Positions 45,272 to 54,310 of a stretch of 64,000 bases of DNA are shown here, piece after piece. This DNA is from QPIN01 sp965224575 (GTDB taxonomy: Bacteria > Pseudomonadota > Gammaproteobacteria > Methylococcales > Methylomonadaceae). The notes beneath the pieces were generated by a model. It was not told the origin of the DNA, made no database searches, and saw nothing but the letters and a program-made list of their open reading frames with translations. Position 1 is the first letter of the stretch; the number at the start of each line of letters is the position of its first letter. Both the position numbers and the translations under genes were made by a program. The stretch is from positions 299,812-363,811 of the forward strand of contig CBDCZQ010000003.1 in the NCBI GenBank assembly GCA_965224575.1, given 5' to 3'.

Positions 45272-46396
45272 TTAAACAGAACTCAGTGATAAAAATGCAA
45301 TTTCTAAATCAGCGATTAAATCATCTCCGTTTTCTAAACCAAAACATAGTCTTACTAGCCCAGTATCTATTCCCATTGCAATTTTTTCAGAATCAGAAAG
45401 GGATGCATGGCTCCCCGTCCATGGCTGGGCGACCATAGAACTAACACAGGCCATCCCTGTGCCAGTATCAAATAGGGTTAGGGATTGGATAAATTGAGAA
45501 TAGCTTTGTTGATAATCACCCTTAAATTCAAAAAATAAAATACCTCCATAGTCTCGTAACTGTTGTGTTGAGGTTTCTGGTAAATAGATTCTTTCTATTT
45601 CATTGCGCGTTTTTAAAAAATCATACAAGCTCTGCGTTATACGGACATGTTCACGCATACGAATAGGAAATGTATGCAAACTACGGCGTAATAACCAGGC
45701 ACTATTCGGATCCATAATTGCACCTGAATAAAAGCGCGTCTGCAACAACTCATCCGCTAATTTATCATCATTAACGGCAATCACACCGCCCATCACATCA
45801 CTATGGCCAGATAAATATTTAGTCGCACTTGCCAAAGAGATATGCGCACCTATTTCCAGTGGGTTTTGAAATAAAGGGGTTGCCCAGGTATTATCTACAA
45901 CAACCAAGGCATCAGGTTTTTTTTTTGCGATTATTTCTGCAATTTCTTTAATCGGAATTGTTTTTAAAAATGGATTGGTCGGTGTCTCAAAAATCACCAT
46001 TGCAACGCCATTAGGAATTGCTTCACGCCCTTCTGCTTCTGATAAATCTAGAATAGAAAGTTTTAATCCAATCTGCTCGGCATAACGCTGAAAAAGCTTA
46101 TAACTACAGCCATAAATATACTGATTAATAACAAGATGATCACCCGGGCGAAGCTGTTGTAAAACCAGCATAATGGCAGACATGCCCGTTGTTGTACTAA
46201 TCACATGTTTTGATTTTTCTAACAGAGCCAATGCACCTTCAAGCTCTACGCTGTTAGGGTTACTTTTACGTGTGTAAAAATAAGGAGAGTCAGAGGTAAA
46301 CGCACTATTTTGATAAATAGGGGTTGCAACAGGGTGAGTTTCTGCATTATTAATTCGAAAATGTAAGGCAGCTGTTTCTGGGTGCTTTTTAGTCAT
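45272..46396 (-). CDS. Cys/Met-metabolism PLP-dependent enzyme (cystathionine gamma-synthase/lyase family)
   Basis: A 374-residue PLP enzyme. The cofactor lysine is in SATKYLSGHSDVMGG, the active-site tyrosine region in YTRKSNPNSVELE, and VVVDNTWATPLFQNPLE is the conserved aspartate block. The family covers beta- and gamma-elimination or replacement on Cys, Hcy and Met. Exact activity cannot be told. Stop and start overlap with the radical SAM gene by 4 bp, so it works in that pathway. Confidence 0.88.
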   Translation of the reverse strand: MTKKHPETAALHFRINNAETHPVATPIYQNSAFTSDSPYFYTRKSNPNSVELEGALALLEKSKHVISTTTGMSAIMLVLQQLRPGDHLVINQYIYGCSYKLFQRYAEQIGLKLSILDLSEAEGREAIPNGVAMVIFETPTNPFLKTIPIKEIAEIIAKKKPDALVVVDNTWATPLFQNPLEIGAHISLASATKYLSGHSDVMGGVIAVNDDKLADELLQTRFYSGAIMDPNSAWLLRRSLHTFPIRMREHVRITQSLYDFLKTRNEIERIYLPETSTQQLRDYGGILFFEFKGDYQQSYSQFIQSLTLFDTGTGMACVSSMVAQPWTGSHASLSDSEKIAMGIDTGLVRLCFGLENGDDLIADLEIAFLSLSSV

Positions 46397-47742
46397 GAAA
46401 ATGAAATGTCTTTAGTTGGACTTGTTGGGTAATGAGCGCGATCTAATACCGCTAAATTTTGGTATTCACATTCAGAATCCCAACTAATAAGAACCCCTTG
46501 TTCATCTGGAGAGCGCCGAGAAACGATAAAACGATCCAGTCCAAATGACAATTCTTTTATCATCCTATCATCAGTGCCAATCGAACGAATAAACAAGGTA
46601 TCTTTTTTACCATGGTTTTTAAGCTGAAATACATGGGCACTTTGTACCTCCCCATCCCAGAGGATTTCAATCTGTTTCTCTGAAATTTTGTCTATCGAAA
46701 GTGATTTTTTTTCTGTAGTAATCGGTTCGATAATCGGTGATAAAGCACCACATTGAGTACAACAAGATAGCTCATCAAGATTATGGTTAGTGGAGTGCAA
46801 ACCATACCGTTCTATTAGAATAACTCCACATATCTGACAAGAAGTGTTATTTATCCCCTGCTCATAAGTATTACCTAAATAAATATATTTCATTCCTTTT
46901 GCCTGAGCAAGAAATCGTGCGCGTATTAATGCATCTATATTGGTTCTACCAACATGAGTATATTGATAGGCAGGGTGGAATGCCACAAAGTGCAAGGGAA
47001 CATCAACCCCCACATGCTCTATCACCCAATTAATGGTTTGTTTTATATCTTCATCAGAATCATTTAATTCAGGTATCACTAATTGACTCAACTCCAGATG
47101 ATTACCAGAAGCGGCAACTTGTTTAATTCTATCCAGTACGGGTTGTAGTTTTGCTTTTGTTTGTTTTTGATAAAATTCTTCATTCAATGATTTTAATGAC
47201 AAACTAAAAATATCAATACATTCGATCAGCTCCTTAACTGGCTCCTCTTCAATATAAAACGCAGACTTATAGAGGATTTTAATACCATTTTTTTGTGCTA
47301 ACCTGGACGTTTCAATAACAAATTCATGCCAAACTACGGGGTCATTATAAGTCCAAGAGATAATAGGAATTTTGTTTTGTAAGCAGATTTCCACTAACTG
47401 CTCTGGCATGTAATGTCGAACTATTTTTCGGTCAAGATGTTTAATCTGAGAGGTTTCCCAGTTTTGACAGAATGAACATGCCATCATGCAACCGACATTG
47501 CCCATACTTAAAATACGCGCCCCAGGGCTAAAATGATTGATAGCTTCTGTTTCGATTATTTCTTCCGTTGCCGCCAGTGATTGCCCGTAATTAAAGGTAT
47601 GAATTTTTCCGTCAACTGTTCCGCGCACACCACAAAAACCCATTTTATTATTTTTTGGACGACAATGCCTTGGACATAAATGGCATTCAGCTCGATCTGT
47701 TTTGAAAGGTTTCCAGTGCTGTGCAACTCTACTTTGCATCAT
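46393..47742 (-). CDS. AmrS-like radical SAM enzyme with an extra C-terminal domain
   Basis: A 449-residue enzyme of the AmmeMemoRadiSam / pyruvate-formate-lyase-activase-like group. The N-terminus has CHLCPRHCRP, the radical SAM site CMMACSFC is near residue 75, and FHPAYQYTHVGRTNID is typical of AmrS. After residue 300 a zinc-ribbon-like part (CQICG, CCTQCG) and a further domain of about 100 residues, not seen in standard AmrS, follow. The usual partners AMMECR1 and Memo are absent; IorAB and a PLP enzyme flank it instead. Confidence 0.85.
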   Translation of the reverse strand: MMQSRVAQHWKPFKTDRAECHLCPRHCRPKNNKMGFCGVRGTVDGKIHTFNYGQSLAATEEIIETEAINHFSPGARILSMGNVGCMMACSFCQNWETSQIKHLDRKIVRHYMPEQLVEICLQNKIPIISWTYNDPVVWHEFVIETSRLAQKNGIKILYKSAFYIEEEPVKELIECIDIFSLSLKSLNEEFYQKQTKAKLQPVLDRIKQVAASGNHLELSQLVIPELNDSDEDIKQTINWVIEHVGVDVPLHFVAFHPAYQYTHVGRTNIDALIRARFLAQAKGMKYIYLGNTYEQGINNTSCQICGVILIERYGLHSTNHNLDELSCCTQCGALSPIIEPITTEKKSLSIDKISEKQIEILWDGEVQSAHVFQLKNHGKKDTLFIRSIGTDDRMIKELSFGLDRFIVSRRSPDEQGVLISWDSECEYQNLAVLDRAHYPTSPTKDISFS

Positions 47743-48326
47743 AATTTCCTGGCTTTTTTAATCCGCTTAAAAAAGTGTACTTTAAAAAGTTGCTGCTCTA
47801 AATGACTGGATGTGTCTTTAAAAACCTGATTGAGAGCATTAATACAATCAAGCCCAGCAAAATAATTTGCCATTTTTGTTGTCCCTGTTTGTTGTTGAGC
47901 CATTTCTCGATAAGATTGCCAATGAATTGTTACAGGTAATGCCTTAAGCTGTGTTTGAGGCGACTCAATGATTCGTTCAGATGATCTTTCCACAAATAAC
48001 GGCATCTGCTCAACTTCAACCCAAAGTAAAGTTTTGCTATGCGCTAGAGGTAAATGTCGCAATGCTTCCCAAGGTTCAAGAGCTATCAAAACATCTAATT
48101 GCCCTTGAGGTATGCCTTGCCCTAACGTGGTTAAGTTTTGATGGCTGATTCTAAATTCAGCATAAACACTACCTAAAGATTGAGCTCCTCCTTTGTGAGC
48201 AGTAAATTGGCATTGATAACCTGACTCCACAATAAATTCTGCCAGAACAATCGCAAGACTGTTAATGCCTTGTCCACCAATGCCTGCAATTATAAGATTA
48301 ATCACATTATTCTGCATGGTCTTCAA
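47739..48326 (-). CDS. iorB: Indolepyruvate ferredoxin oxidoreductase subunit beta-like (IorB)
   Basis: A 195-residue gamma-type domain protein with the GIGGQGINSLA opening and HKGGAQSLGSVYAEFRIS, characteristic of 2-oxoacid:ferredoxin oxidoreductase small subunits. Works with IorA to turn an aryl 2-oxoacid into an acyl-CoA and reduced ferredoxin. Start overlaps the iorA end by 20 bp and its stop overlaps the radical SAM start by 4 bp. Confidence 0.88.
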   Translation of the reverse strand: MKTMQNNVINLIIAGIGGQGINSLAIVLAEFIVESGYQCQFTAHKGGAQSLGSVYAEFRISHQNLTTLGQGIPQGQLDVLIALEPWEALRHLPLAHSKTLLWVEVEQMPLFVERSSERIIESPQTQLKALPVTIHWQSYREMAQQQTGTTKMANYFAGLDCINALNQVFKDTSSHLEQQLFKVHFFKRIKKARKL

Positions 48327-50151
48327 TCACCTCAATCGCATGATTAGGACAAACATCCAGGCAAGCTGCGCAACGCCTACACCGGTTTAAATCGACATGT
48401 AATTGGCTTTCTTCATTTTTTACTATCGCAGGACATTGTAGTTTTTCATAACATAAAGTACAGCCTTTACATTGTTCATTATGAATAAATAAACTGCGCT
48501 CTTTGAGCCTTCTAAGAGACTCCTCATTCGGCTGTAAAGCACAATTCCCGTAAGACCAAATCACCTTAACCCCGTCTAACTTATTCGCTTCCTTAATTGC
48601 TTTTGTTAGTTCTGAGGACAAAAAAGCATTCACTTCAAAAATATGCTTAACGCCAATAGCTTCAAGCAGCTTTCCTAGATCAACCTTATCTGAAGATGTG
48701 GGTGACTCTTGATGCCCTGTCATAGCAACACTCCGATTATCAAAAACAATATGGGTTAAGTTAATATTATTTTCTACCGCACTTTGAAGTGAGATTAAGC
48801 CCCCATGAAAAAAACTACCTTCTCCACCGGTTGAAACCAAGGGTTGATCGGGTAATAAATGAGCAATCCCTTGTGAAATTCCAATACCTGCATTCATGCA
48901 TAATAACCAGTCAGTACGATGAGGAGGTAAAGACGAGCAACCAATATCACCACCTATAATACCTTTAAAATCCGTAGCTTTTGTTATTTGAGTATTTACA
49001 ATTTCTTCAAATGCTTGATCAATACCGTAAAAAGATGCACGATGTGAACAGCCTTCACAAAAAGTACCCGGTCGTTCAGGGCAATCAATAAGGGTTGAAA
49101 AAATAGATATCTTATTTGTACTTGCTACACAGTTAAATTCTTTGCTGAAAAAACTTCTTATTTGAGTGTCTGTTAATTCTCCCCAAGCTGGAAAAATATC
49201 TTTGCCTAGTACCTCACATTTAATTTTGCCAAACGCTTCACGCTTAACCATGGTTTCCAGAAAACCATCTTGATCTTCAACAACAATAATCTTCTGTTTA
49301 TCCAACGCAAACTCAAGAAAACTACTAATATTTAATGGATAGGTTAACTCAATATTAATTAAATGAACCTTGTCTTGTAAATGTAGAGATTCAATAACTT
49401 CATAACAGACACTAAAACTTGCACCACGAGTTACAACACCAAAGCTGGCTTGAGGGTTAAAATATGTAGTGAAGAAACAGTGACACTCTTGCTGAAATTT
49501 TTGTAAACGTAGTAGATGGTCTTGATGATTTCTTACTGCTCGTGCACCGACATTAATAAGGTTTTCAGGGTCTTTTTTAAATGAAAAATTTCGTGGAGGA
49601 AGTGATTCTTTTTGACGAGAAATAAGACTTGATTGATAGGCAATTCGCCCAGGTACAAAAACAAGAACGGGCAGCTCGCTCTGTTCCGAAATAACAAAAG
49701 CTTGCTTAACAGAATGATAAACACCTTGCACGGTTGCTGGTTCAAGCAATGGTAAATTAAATTGAGGTGCATACCAATGAACATCTTCTTCCCCCGTACT
49801 GGTACGCGCCCCAGGATCTGTACCTACCACAATCACCATTCCACCTTTAATCTTGCACACAGCAGAATAGTTCAGCGGATCAGCCGCAATATTTAATCCC
49901 ACATGCTTCATCACCAATAAGGACCGCGCACCACATAAACTAGCGCCCATTACCGACAATGCCGCAATATGTTCATTTAAGGCATGATTGATAAGATATT
50001 CATGTTTGTTTTTATTAGCGGATAATACATCAATAACACGATTAACCGGTGAGCCGGGGTAGTGGGAAATATAATTAACGGAAGCATCTTGTGCAGACCA
50101 AGCAATAGCATCATTACCATCACCAAAAAGACTGTTTCCATGCTTAGTCAT
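48307..50151 (-). CDS. iorA: Indolepyruvate ferredoxin oxidoreductase subunit alpha (IorA)
   Basis: A 614-residue TPP enzyme. It has the N-terminal pyrimidine domain (GNDAIAWSAQDASVNYISHY, GSPVNRV), a TPP domain with GGEGSFFHGG and DNRSVAMTGHQ, and a C-terminal ferredoxin with CKGCTLCYEKLQC and CRRCAACLDVCP, making two 4Fe-4S clusters. The Mg-binding DG of many relatives reads EG. It is the first gene of the minus-strand cluster. The substrate could be indolepyruvate or another aryl or branched 2-oxoacid, so the name is by family only. Confidence 0.9.
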   Translation of the reverse strand: MTKHGNSLFGDGNDAIAWSAQDASVNYISHYPGSPVNRVIDVLSANKNKHEYLINHALNEHIAALSVMGASLCGARSLLVMKHVGLNIAADPLNYSAVCKIKGGMVIVVGTDPGARTSTGEEDVHWYAPQFNLPLLEPATVQGVYHSVKQAFVISEQSELPVLVFVPGRIAYQSSLISRQKESLPPRNFSFKKDPENLINVGARAVRNHQDHLLRLQKFQQECHCFFTTYFNPQASFGVVTRGASFSVCYEVIESLHLQDKVHLINIELTYPLNISSFLEFALDKQKIIVVEDQDGFLETMVKREAFGKIKCEVLGKDIFPAWGELTDTQIRSFFSKEFNCVASTNKISIFSTLIDCPERPGTFCEGCSHRASFYGIDQAFEEIVNTQITKATDFKGIIGGDIGCSSLPPHRTDWLLCMNAGIGISQGIAHLLPDQPLVSTGGEGSFFHGGLISLQSAVENNINLTHIVFDNRSVAMTGHQESPTSSDKVDLGKLLEAIGVKHIFEVNAFLSSELTKAIKEANKLDGVKVIWSYGNCALQPNEESLRRLKERSLFIHNEQCKGCTLCYEKLQCPAIVKNEESQLHVDLNRCRRCAACLDVCPNHAIEVIEDHAE

Positions 50152-50254
50152 TAACTATCCTGTTTGATTGAAAATACTTTTTACTCTAAAAAAAACTTAA
50201 AAAATACCCAAAAAAAATTATCTTTTAGTCCTTCTATCTACTGCTCAATATTAA

Positions 50255-50410
50255 GGAACCTCTGATTAAGTCGATTAGAATTTAGCGCAGAAAAAACTAT
50301 CGCTATTTTTCACAAAGTGAGGCGTAATAGTCACTCTATTGCACCGGTCTTCGTGGAAAATATCGGCAGTTTTAGCAAGCTAAAAATAATTGGACTTAAT
50401 CAGAGGCTCC
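50255..50410. mobile_element. MITE, 156 bp, copy B
   Basis: Same length and ends as copy A (GGAACCTCTGATTAAGTC ... CAGAGGCTCC), flanked by TTAA on both sides, with a few substitutions. Sits in the space upstream of iorA and may carry or cut off its promoter. Confidence 0.9.
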
Positions 50411-50473
50411 TTAAGCTTACCGTAGTTAATAAAACCATAACGATAGATTTCTAGTAAATCATTCTCAGCTTCA

Positions 50474-51029
50474 TTAGAACCTGTTCAAGATCTTACATTA
50501 GGAATATTATATAACTATTAGAAAGATGGGAAACAAAAGATATCCCAGTGATATTAGCCGAGAGCGGTTTGAAAAGATCAAACCTATTCTTAAGTTAGCA
50601 AGAAAAAGGACTAAACCGAGCAAGGGAAAAAAGTATCAGGTATAAAAAGACATATCGACATTGACACACAAGGCCTTCTTCATTTTATTAAAATTACCAC
50701 TGCGAATGAAACGGATCGCAAAGACGCATTACAGGAAATTGAAAATCATAAGAGAGATTTAAATCAAGCGAGTGTAGTTCTGGCAGATGGAGGATATACT
50801 GGAAAACCTTTTGCAGAAGGCGTTAAAGAGCTTATTGGGCTTGCTAATCGCATTGAACTTCATACTTTACATTGATTCTCCAGCGCAGGGTAGCTGAACG
50901 AAGCTTTGCCTGGCTGGAAAATGTCGCCGACTCTGGAAAAACTGTGAAAGGCTCATGAATTCTAGCTTGCACGGGGTGGTTCTTGTATTTATTCAAATTT
51001 TTACTCAATAGATCTTGAACAGGTTCTAA
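50474..51029. mobile_element. Decayed, internally deleted IS5-family element (ISL2-like)
   Basis: Perfect 20-bp ends TTAGAACCTGTTCAAGATCT and its complement bound 556 bp. Plus-strand fragments translate as GNKRYPSDISRERFEKIKPI, then GIKRHIDIDTQGLLHFIKIT, VLADGGYTGKPFAEGVKEL and VAERSFAWLE, all IS5-type transposase blocks, in several frames with the middle missing. Not able to make a transposase, but its ends could be moved by a relative. Confidence 0.85.
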
Positions 51030-51057
51030 GAAATCTTCTATTTTTAATTATTTTAAA

Positions 51058-51084
51058 ATAACCAAGTAAAATACTTGGTCTTAT
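51058..51084. terminator. Hairpin ACCAAGTA/TACTTGGT
   Basis: ACCAAGTA-AAA-TACTTGGT followed by CTTATG. A compact stem after the IS5 remnant; it has no gene of its own, so its role is unclear. Confidence 0.4.
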
Positions 51085-51231
51085 GTGACTTGATCACAGA
51101 CAATAATTTTATTATCTACTAATATACTTACTATATTAATTTTTATTCTTTTGGTTTTTAGTTACTCCTTCAAACCATTTGTAAAAGCTTAAATTAATAT
51201 AAACCCATAATAAAACTTAGAGGACTTTAAA

Positions 51232-51444
51232 ATGATTAATTTTATGTTAGATATTTTTTCTGTGATGTTTCAAATAAATATGAGAGATACCCATGAAGTA
51301 CCATTTGCCATGCCTTTACTTATGGCTTGTTTAGTTGGCGGTATGGTAGGTTTTTCTATTGTCAGAATGATTGGTAATGAGAAAGAAGATGAAAGAGAAG
51401 CGCGGGAAGCACAAGAAGTTTTAGAAGGAAGACGAACAAAATGA
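51232..51444 (+). CDS. Small membrane protein, 70 residues
   Basis: Begins MINFMLDIFSVMFQINMRDT, has one clear helix (FAMPLLMACLVGGMVGFSIV, about residues 25-44) and a highly charged tail (EKEDEREAREAQEVLEGRRT). AGAGGACTT precedes the ATG and a strong terminator follows, which argues for a real gene. Family not recognised. Confidence 0.65.
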   Translation: MINFMLDIFSVMFQINMRDTHEVPFAMPLLMACLVGGMVGFSIVRMIGNEKEDEREAREAQEVLEGRRTK

Positions 51445-51454
51445 TATTTTCTAT

Positions 51455-51498
51455 GGTCAGTTTAAATAGAATTTTTAGTCTATTTAAACTGACCAATC
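51455..51498 (+). terminator. Strong terminator after the 70-residue gene
   Basis: GGTCAGTTTAAATAGA pairs perfectly with TCTATTTAAACTGACC across an 8-base loop, followed by AATCATTTTTAG. Confidence 0.9.
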
Positions 51499-51608
51499 AT
51501 TTTTAGTTTCAATTAGTCTTTAAAGAAAATTTTGTAAGTTTATTATACGTATTACATATTCCCCAGAATGACCTATTCCCTCAATTCGAATTTTATATTA
51601 CAACTTAG

Positions 51609-52175
51609 ATAACCGCGCCCTGTGGGCGGGGGTAAGAAAAGCTTTGCGTAAAAGTCTGCTCAAGAGTATCAATTAGTTAAGTTGTTCCCGCAATTTAACT
51701 AGGAGAGACAAATGAGCAGATTTAAAAAGTTATCATATGTTATATGGTTTTGCCAATACCATATTGTTTTTGTAGCAAAGTATCGTTATCGAATTTTAAA
51801 AGGGGATATAGGGAAGTTTGTTTACCAGAGTATTTATGCACATACAGAGAGATCGGGGTGTGAAGTCATCGAATTAAATGTTCAGCCAGATCATGTCCAT
51901 TTGCTTGTAAAAGTTCCACCAAAGATTTCAATATCAGAATTAGTTGGGAAAGTGAAAGGAAAGACAGCGATTCAAGCTTTCCAGAAATTCCCGAGTTTAC
52001 GGACAAAGAAATACTGGGGGAACCATTTCTGGTCAGCTGGATATTGTGTTGATACCGTAGGTATGGATGCAGAAATGATAAGGAAGTATGTTAAGTTCCA
52101 GGATAAAAAATAACCACTGAAATATCGGGAGCAACTTGATCTTATTTCAGCAAGGCCCCATGGGGTTTTGCTGAG
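51609..52175 (+). mobile_element. IS200/IS605-type element with end hairpins
   Basis: A left hairpin (CCGCGCCC-TGT-GGGCGGGG at about 51611) and a right hairpin (AGCAAGGCCCCATGGGGTTT at 52151) frame a lone tnpA, with no terminal inverted repeats, as expected. The right end abuts the 3' end of a broken secreted-protein gene. Exact borders cannot be fixed without an empty site. Confidence 0.75.
51712..52113 (+). CDS. tnpA: IS200-type transposase TnpA (HUH tyrosine nuclease)
   Basis: A 133-residue single-strand transposase. The HUH motif is in QPDHVHLLV near residues 58-66 (H-V-H), and the catalytic tyrosine is in GYCVDTVGMD near residue 114-123. The start YVIWFCQYHIVFVAKYRYRI (quoted from residue 9) is the family signature. 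Length is slightly short of typical IS200 TnpA but complete. The REP-associated type (RAYT) was considered; the sequence fits IS200 better. Confidence 0.93.
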   Translation: MSRFKKLSYVIWFCQYHIVFVAKYRYRILKGDIGKFVYQSIYAHTERSGCEVIELNVQPDHVHLLVKVPPKISISELVGKVKGKTAIQAFQKFPSLRTKKYWGNHFWSAGYCVDTVGMDAEMIRKYVKFQDKK

Positions 52176-52184
52176 GACGGCCTT

Positions 52185-52915
52185 CTAGGTCGAATTCAAA
52201 CCACGTTTTATAAGCGTGGTAGTTGATTCACCATCCCTATCTGAAGTAATTGGAATTTCATTAACCCCTGCGTTAAAAAAAATATTCACTGACTCTATTT
52301 GTGTACCAACTGAATCAAAAGCCTTAACTGAATAATTTAATGCTCCCTTTATACTTTGCGTTCTGATAATAATAGGACTATTTTTTGCCCCTTTAAACAA
52401 ATACTCATCAAAAGCGTTCTCTGCTAAAACTCCACCTTTCCCTTCATTCATATTAATAGATTGAATTTGATTTCGCAGACTTATTCCTCCAGGTATTAGA
52501 ACAGTCCCTTCAATACTTAATTCACCAGCCCCAGATATTCCATCAACGCGTACAGTAAACACATCATCTGAAGGCTGCAATTAATATGGGAACTTTTATA
52601 AAACCAGTGAATATAAATTCCTTTGAACCATCTTGAGCTAGAGATATTTTTCATCAATTTTAATTATGTCATTTGATACTACATCTTCTAGATTTCTTAT
52701 TTCAAACTGATTTGTACTAAAATTCAAAAATAGTTCAACGTTTTTATATAATAGACTCCCGTTCGCTTTTGCATAAGGAATTGAAATTACCGATGTAAAC
52801 GAAGAGTAATTTGCAATTTCAGAAGGTGATGGAGCTGAATTTGCAATCGAAGATACACAAACACCAATTATTGCACTAAAGATTAGATTTTTTCTTTATA
52901 TTTTTATATCATTAT
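52185..52915 (-). pseudogene. Broken gene for a secreted protein
   Basis: Minus-strand pieces in three frames: a signal peptide (KNLIFSAIIGVCVSSIANSA) and NYSSFTSVISIPYAKANGSL, NFSTNQFEIRNLEDVV; then LAQDGSKEFIFTGFIKVP in another frame; then QPSDDVFTVRVDGISGAGEL to the IS200 border. Two frameshifts and a missing start. No known domain; beta-rich, like a surface or choice-of-anchor domain. Confidence 0.7.
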
Positions 52916-53305
52916 TTTATTCTCTTTTATTATTAATTTGATTAAACAACTATTTCTAGCATCTTTAGTCTTTCACACAACCAAACCACCTATAAGAACT
53001 ATTTATCTCAGACAGTCTGCACTCCTAACCTTCATCATAGACTATTAAAAGAAAAGCATTAAGATTTGAATAACTTAACAATTATTATTCAATAATAAAA
53101 AGTAACATACATATTCAATATCAATTTTTAGCAAAACTTAATCAAAAAAATCAAGGTAATCATAATAAAACCTCCGATAATTATCCCGACTAAAAACCTT
53201 TCTTAGCCCTCAAAAAAGACAGTTTTGTGTATAATACTGGGCTATATTAAAAAACTTATACCCTATTTTAAGACTACAGATGATTTTATTGTTTTTTAAA
53301 CTCAC
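52916..53305. other. Spacer of 390 bp upstream of rnfB
   Basis: AT-rich. TTGTGTATAATACT at 53224 could hold a -10 (TATAAT) for rnfB, giving a leader of about 65 bases. Nothing else recognised. Confidence 0.5.
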
Positions 53306-54190
53306 ATGATTTCCAGCATATTGACTGCCGCTTTATTTATGGTAGTCCTTGGCGTTATTCTGGCTATCATTTTAGCTATAGCCAATAAAAAACTATATGT
53401 CTACGAAGACCCTCGCATTGAAGAAGTAGATAATATGTTGCCACAAGCTCAGTGTGGAGCATGTGGTGTTCCAGGGTGCCGCCCGTTTGCCGAAGCGGTT
53501 GTCAGTAGAGAAAAAAATCCATCAGCTTGTACAGTCAATACACCAGAAGGAAATGCGGAAATTGCCGCTTTTATAGGTGTCAATATGGGTGAAACTGAAA
53601 AAGTCGTTGCTCGCCTTGCTTGCGCTGGAGGTACTCATGTTGCTTACACCAGAGCTAAATATAAAGGATTACAATCATGCCAGGCAGCCGCTGCTGTTTC
53701 TGGTGGTGGAAAAGGTTGCAACTGGGGATGTTTAGGGCTTGCTGACTGCGCCGAAGTTTGTGATTTTGATGCCATCTACATGGATAAACATGGGCTACCC
53801 ATTGTAGTTGAAGACAAATGTACTGCTTGTAATGACTGCATTGTAGTTTGTCCTAAAGATTTATTCTCATTACAACCAGTCAGCCATAAATTATTTGTGG
53901 CTTGCAAAAGTCTTGAGAAAGGCGATAAAGCACTAGAAGAATGTGAAGTCGCCTGCACAGGATGTGAAAAATGTGCAGCTGATGCACCTAAAGGTTTAAT
54001 TGAAATAAAAGATAACCTGGCAGTTATTGATTTTAAAAAATATGATGAAATTTTAGTTGATAGAACGCCTATTGAACGCTGCCCAACAGGTGCAATCGTC
54101 TGGATTGATAGCAAACTAGGCACCACACGATCTAATGTAGGAAAAGCAGCCAAAAAATCTATGCGAACAGAATCATTGCCTCAAGCATAG
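53306..54190 (+). CDS. rnfB: RnfB-type electron transport subunit
   Basis: A 294-residue ferredoxin-like subunit of the Rnf complex. One N-terminal helix (about 5-27) is followed by the 4Fe-4S domain CGACGVPGC, then CNWGCLGLADCAEVC and CTACNDCIVVCP, plus a third cysteine cluster (CEVACTGCEKC). Residues after 200 extend beyond the E. coli RnfB. No rnfA, C, D, G or E is in the window; instead a giant PFOR-like gene follows, so the two probably exchange electrons. Confidence 0.93.
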   Translation: MISSILTAALFMVVLGVILAIILAIANKKLYVYEDPRIEEVDNMLPQAQCGACGVPGCRPFAEAVVSREKNPSACTVNTPEGNAEIAAFIGVNMGETEKVVARLACAGGTHVAYTRAKYKGLQSCQAAAAVSGGGKGCNWGCLGLADCAEVCDFDAIYMDKHGLPIVVEDKCTACNDCIVVCPKDLFSLQPVSHKLFVACKSLEKGDKALEECEVACTGCEKCAADAPKGLIEIKDNLAVIDFKKYDEILVDRTPIERCPTGAIVWIDSKLGTTRSNVGKAAKKSMRTESLPQA

Positions 54191-54201
54191 TTATCATTAA
54201 T

Positions 54202-54237
54202 GTAGGTTGGGCTAACGGCTCTATCGTTAACCCAACA
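54202..54237. repeat. REP half-unit (one hairpin)
   Basis: GTAGGTTGGGCTAACGGC then TCTATCGTTAACCCAACA. Only the first of the two hairpins of the family, between rnfB and the PFOR-like gene. Confidence 0.85.
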
Positions 54238-54310
54238 ATTGAGTCTACATTATATATTTATCACCCCAATCACACTCAAGACATAAAGCATAAAATATCA
54301 AAGGTAAACA

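Noticed and set aside
51712..52113. TnpA considered as the RAYT that spreads the REP units
   Set aside because: Sequence features (VIWFCQYHIVFVAKYRYR, QPDHVHLLV) are those of IS200 TnpA, and the element has its own end hairpins unlike the REPs.
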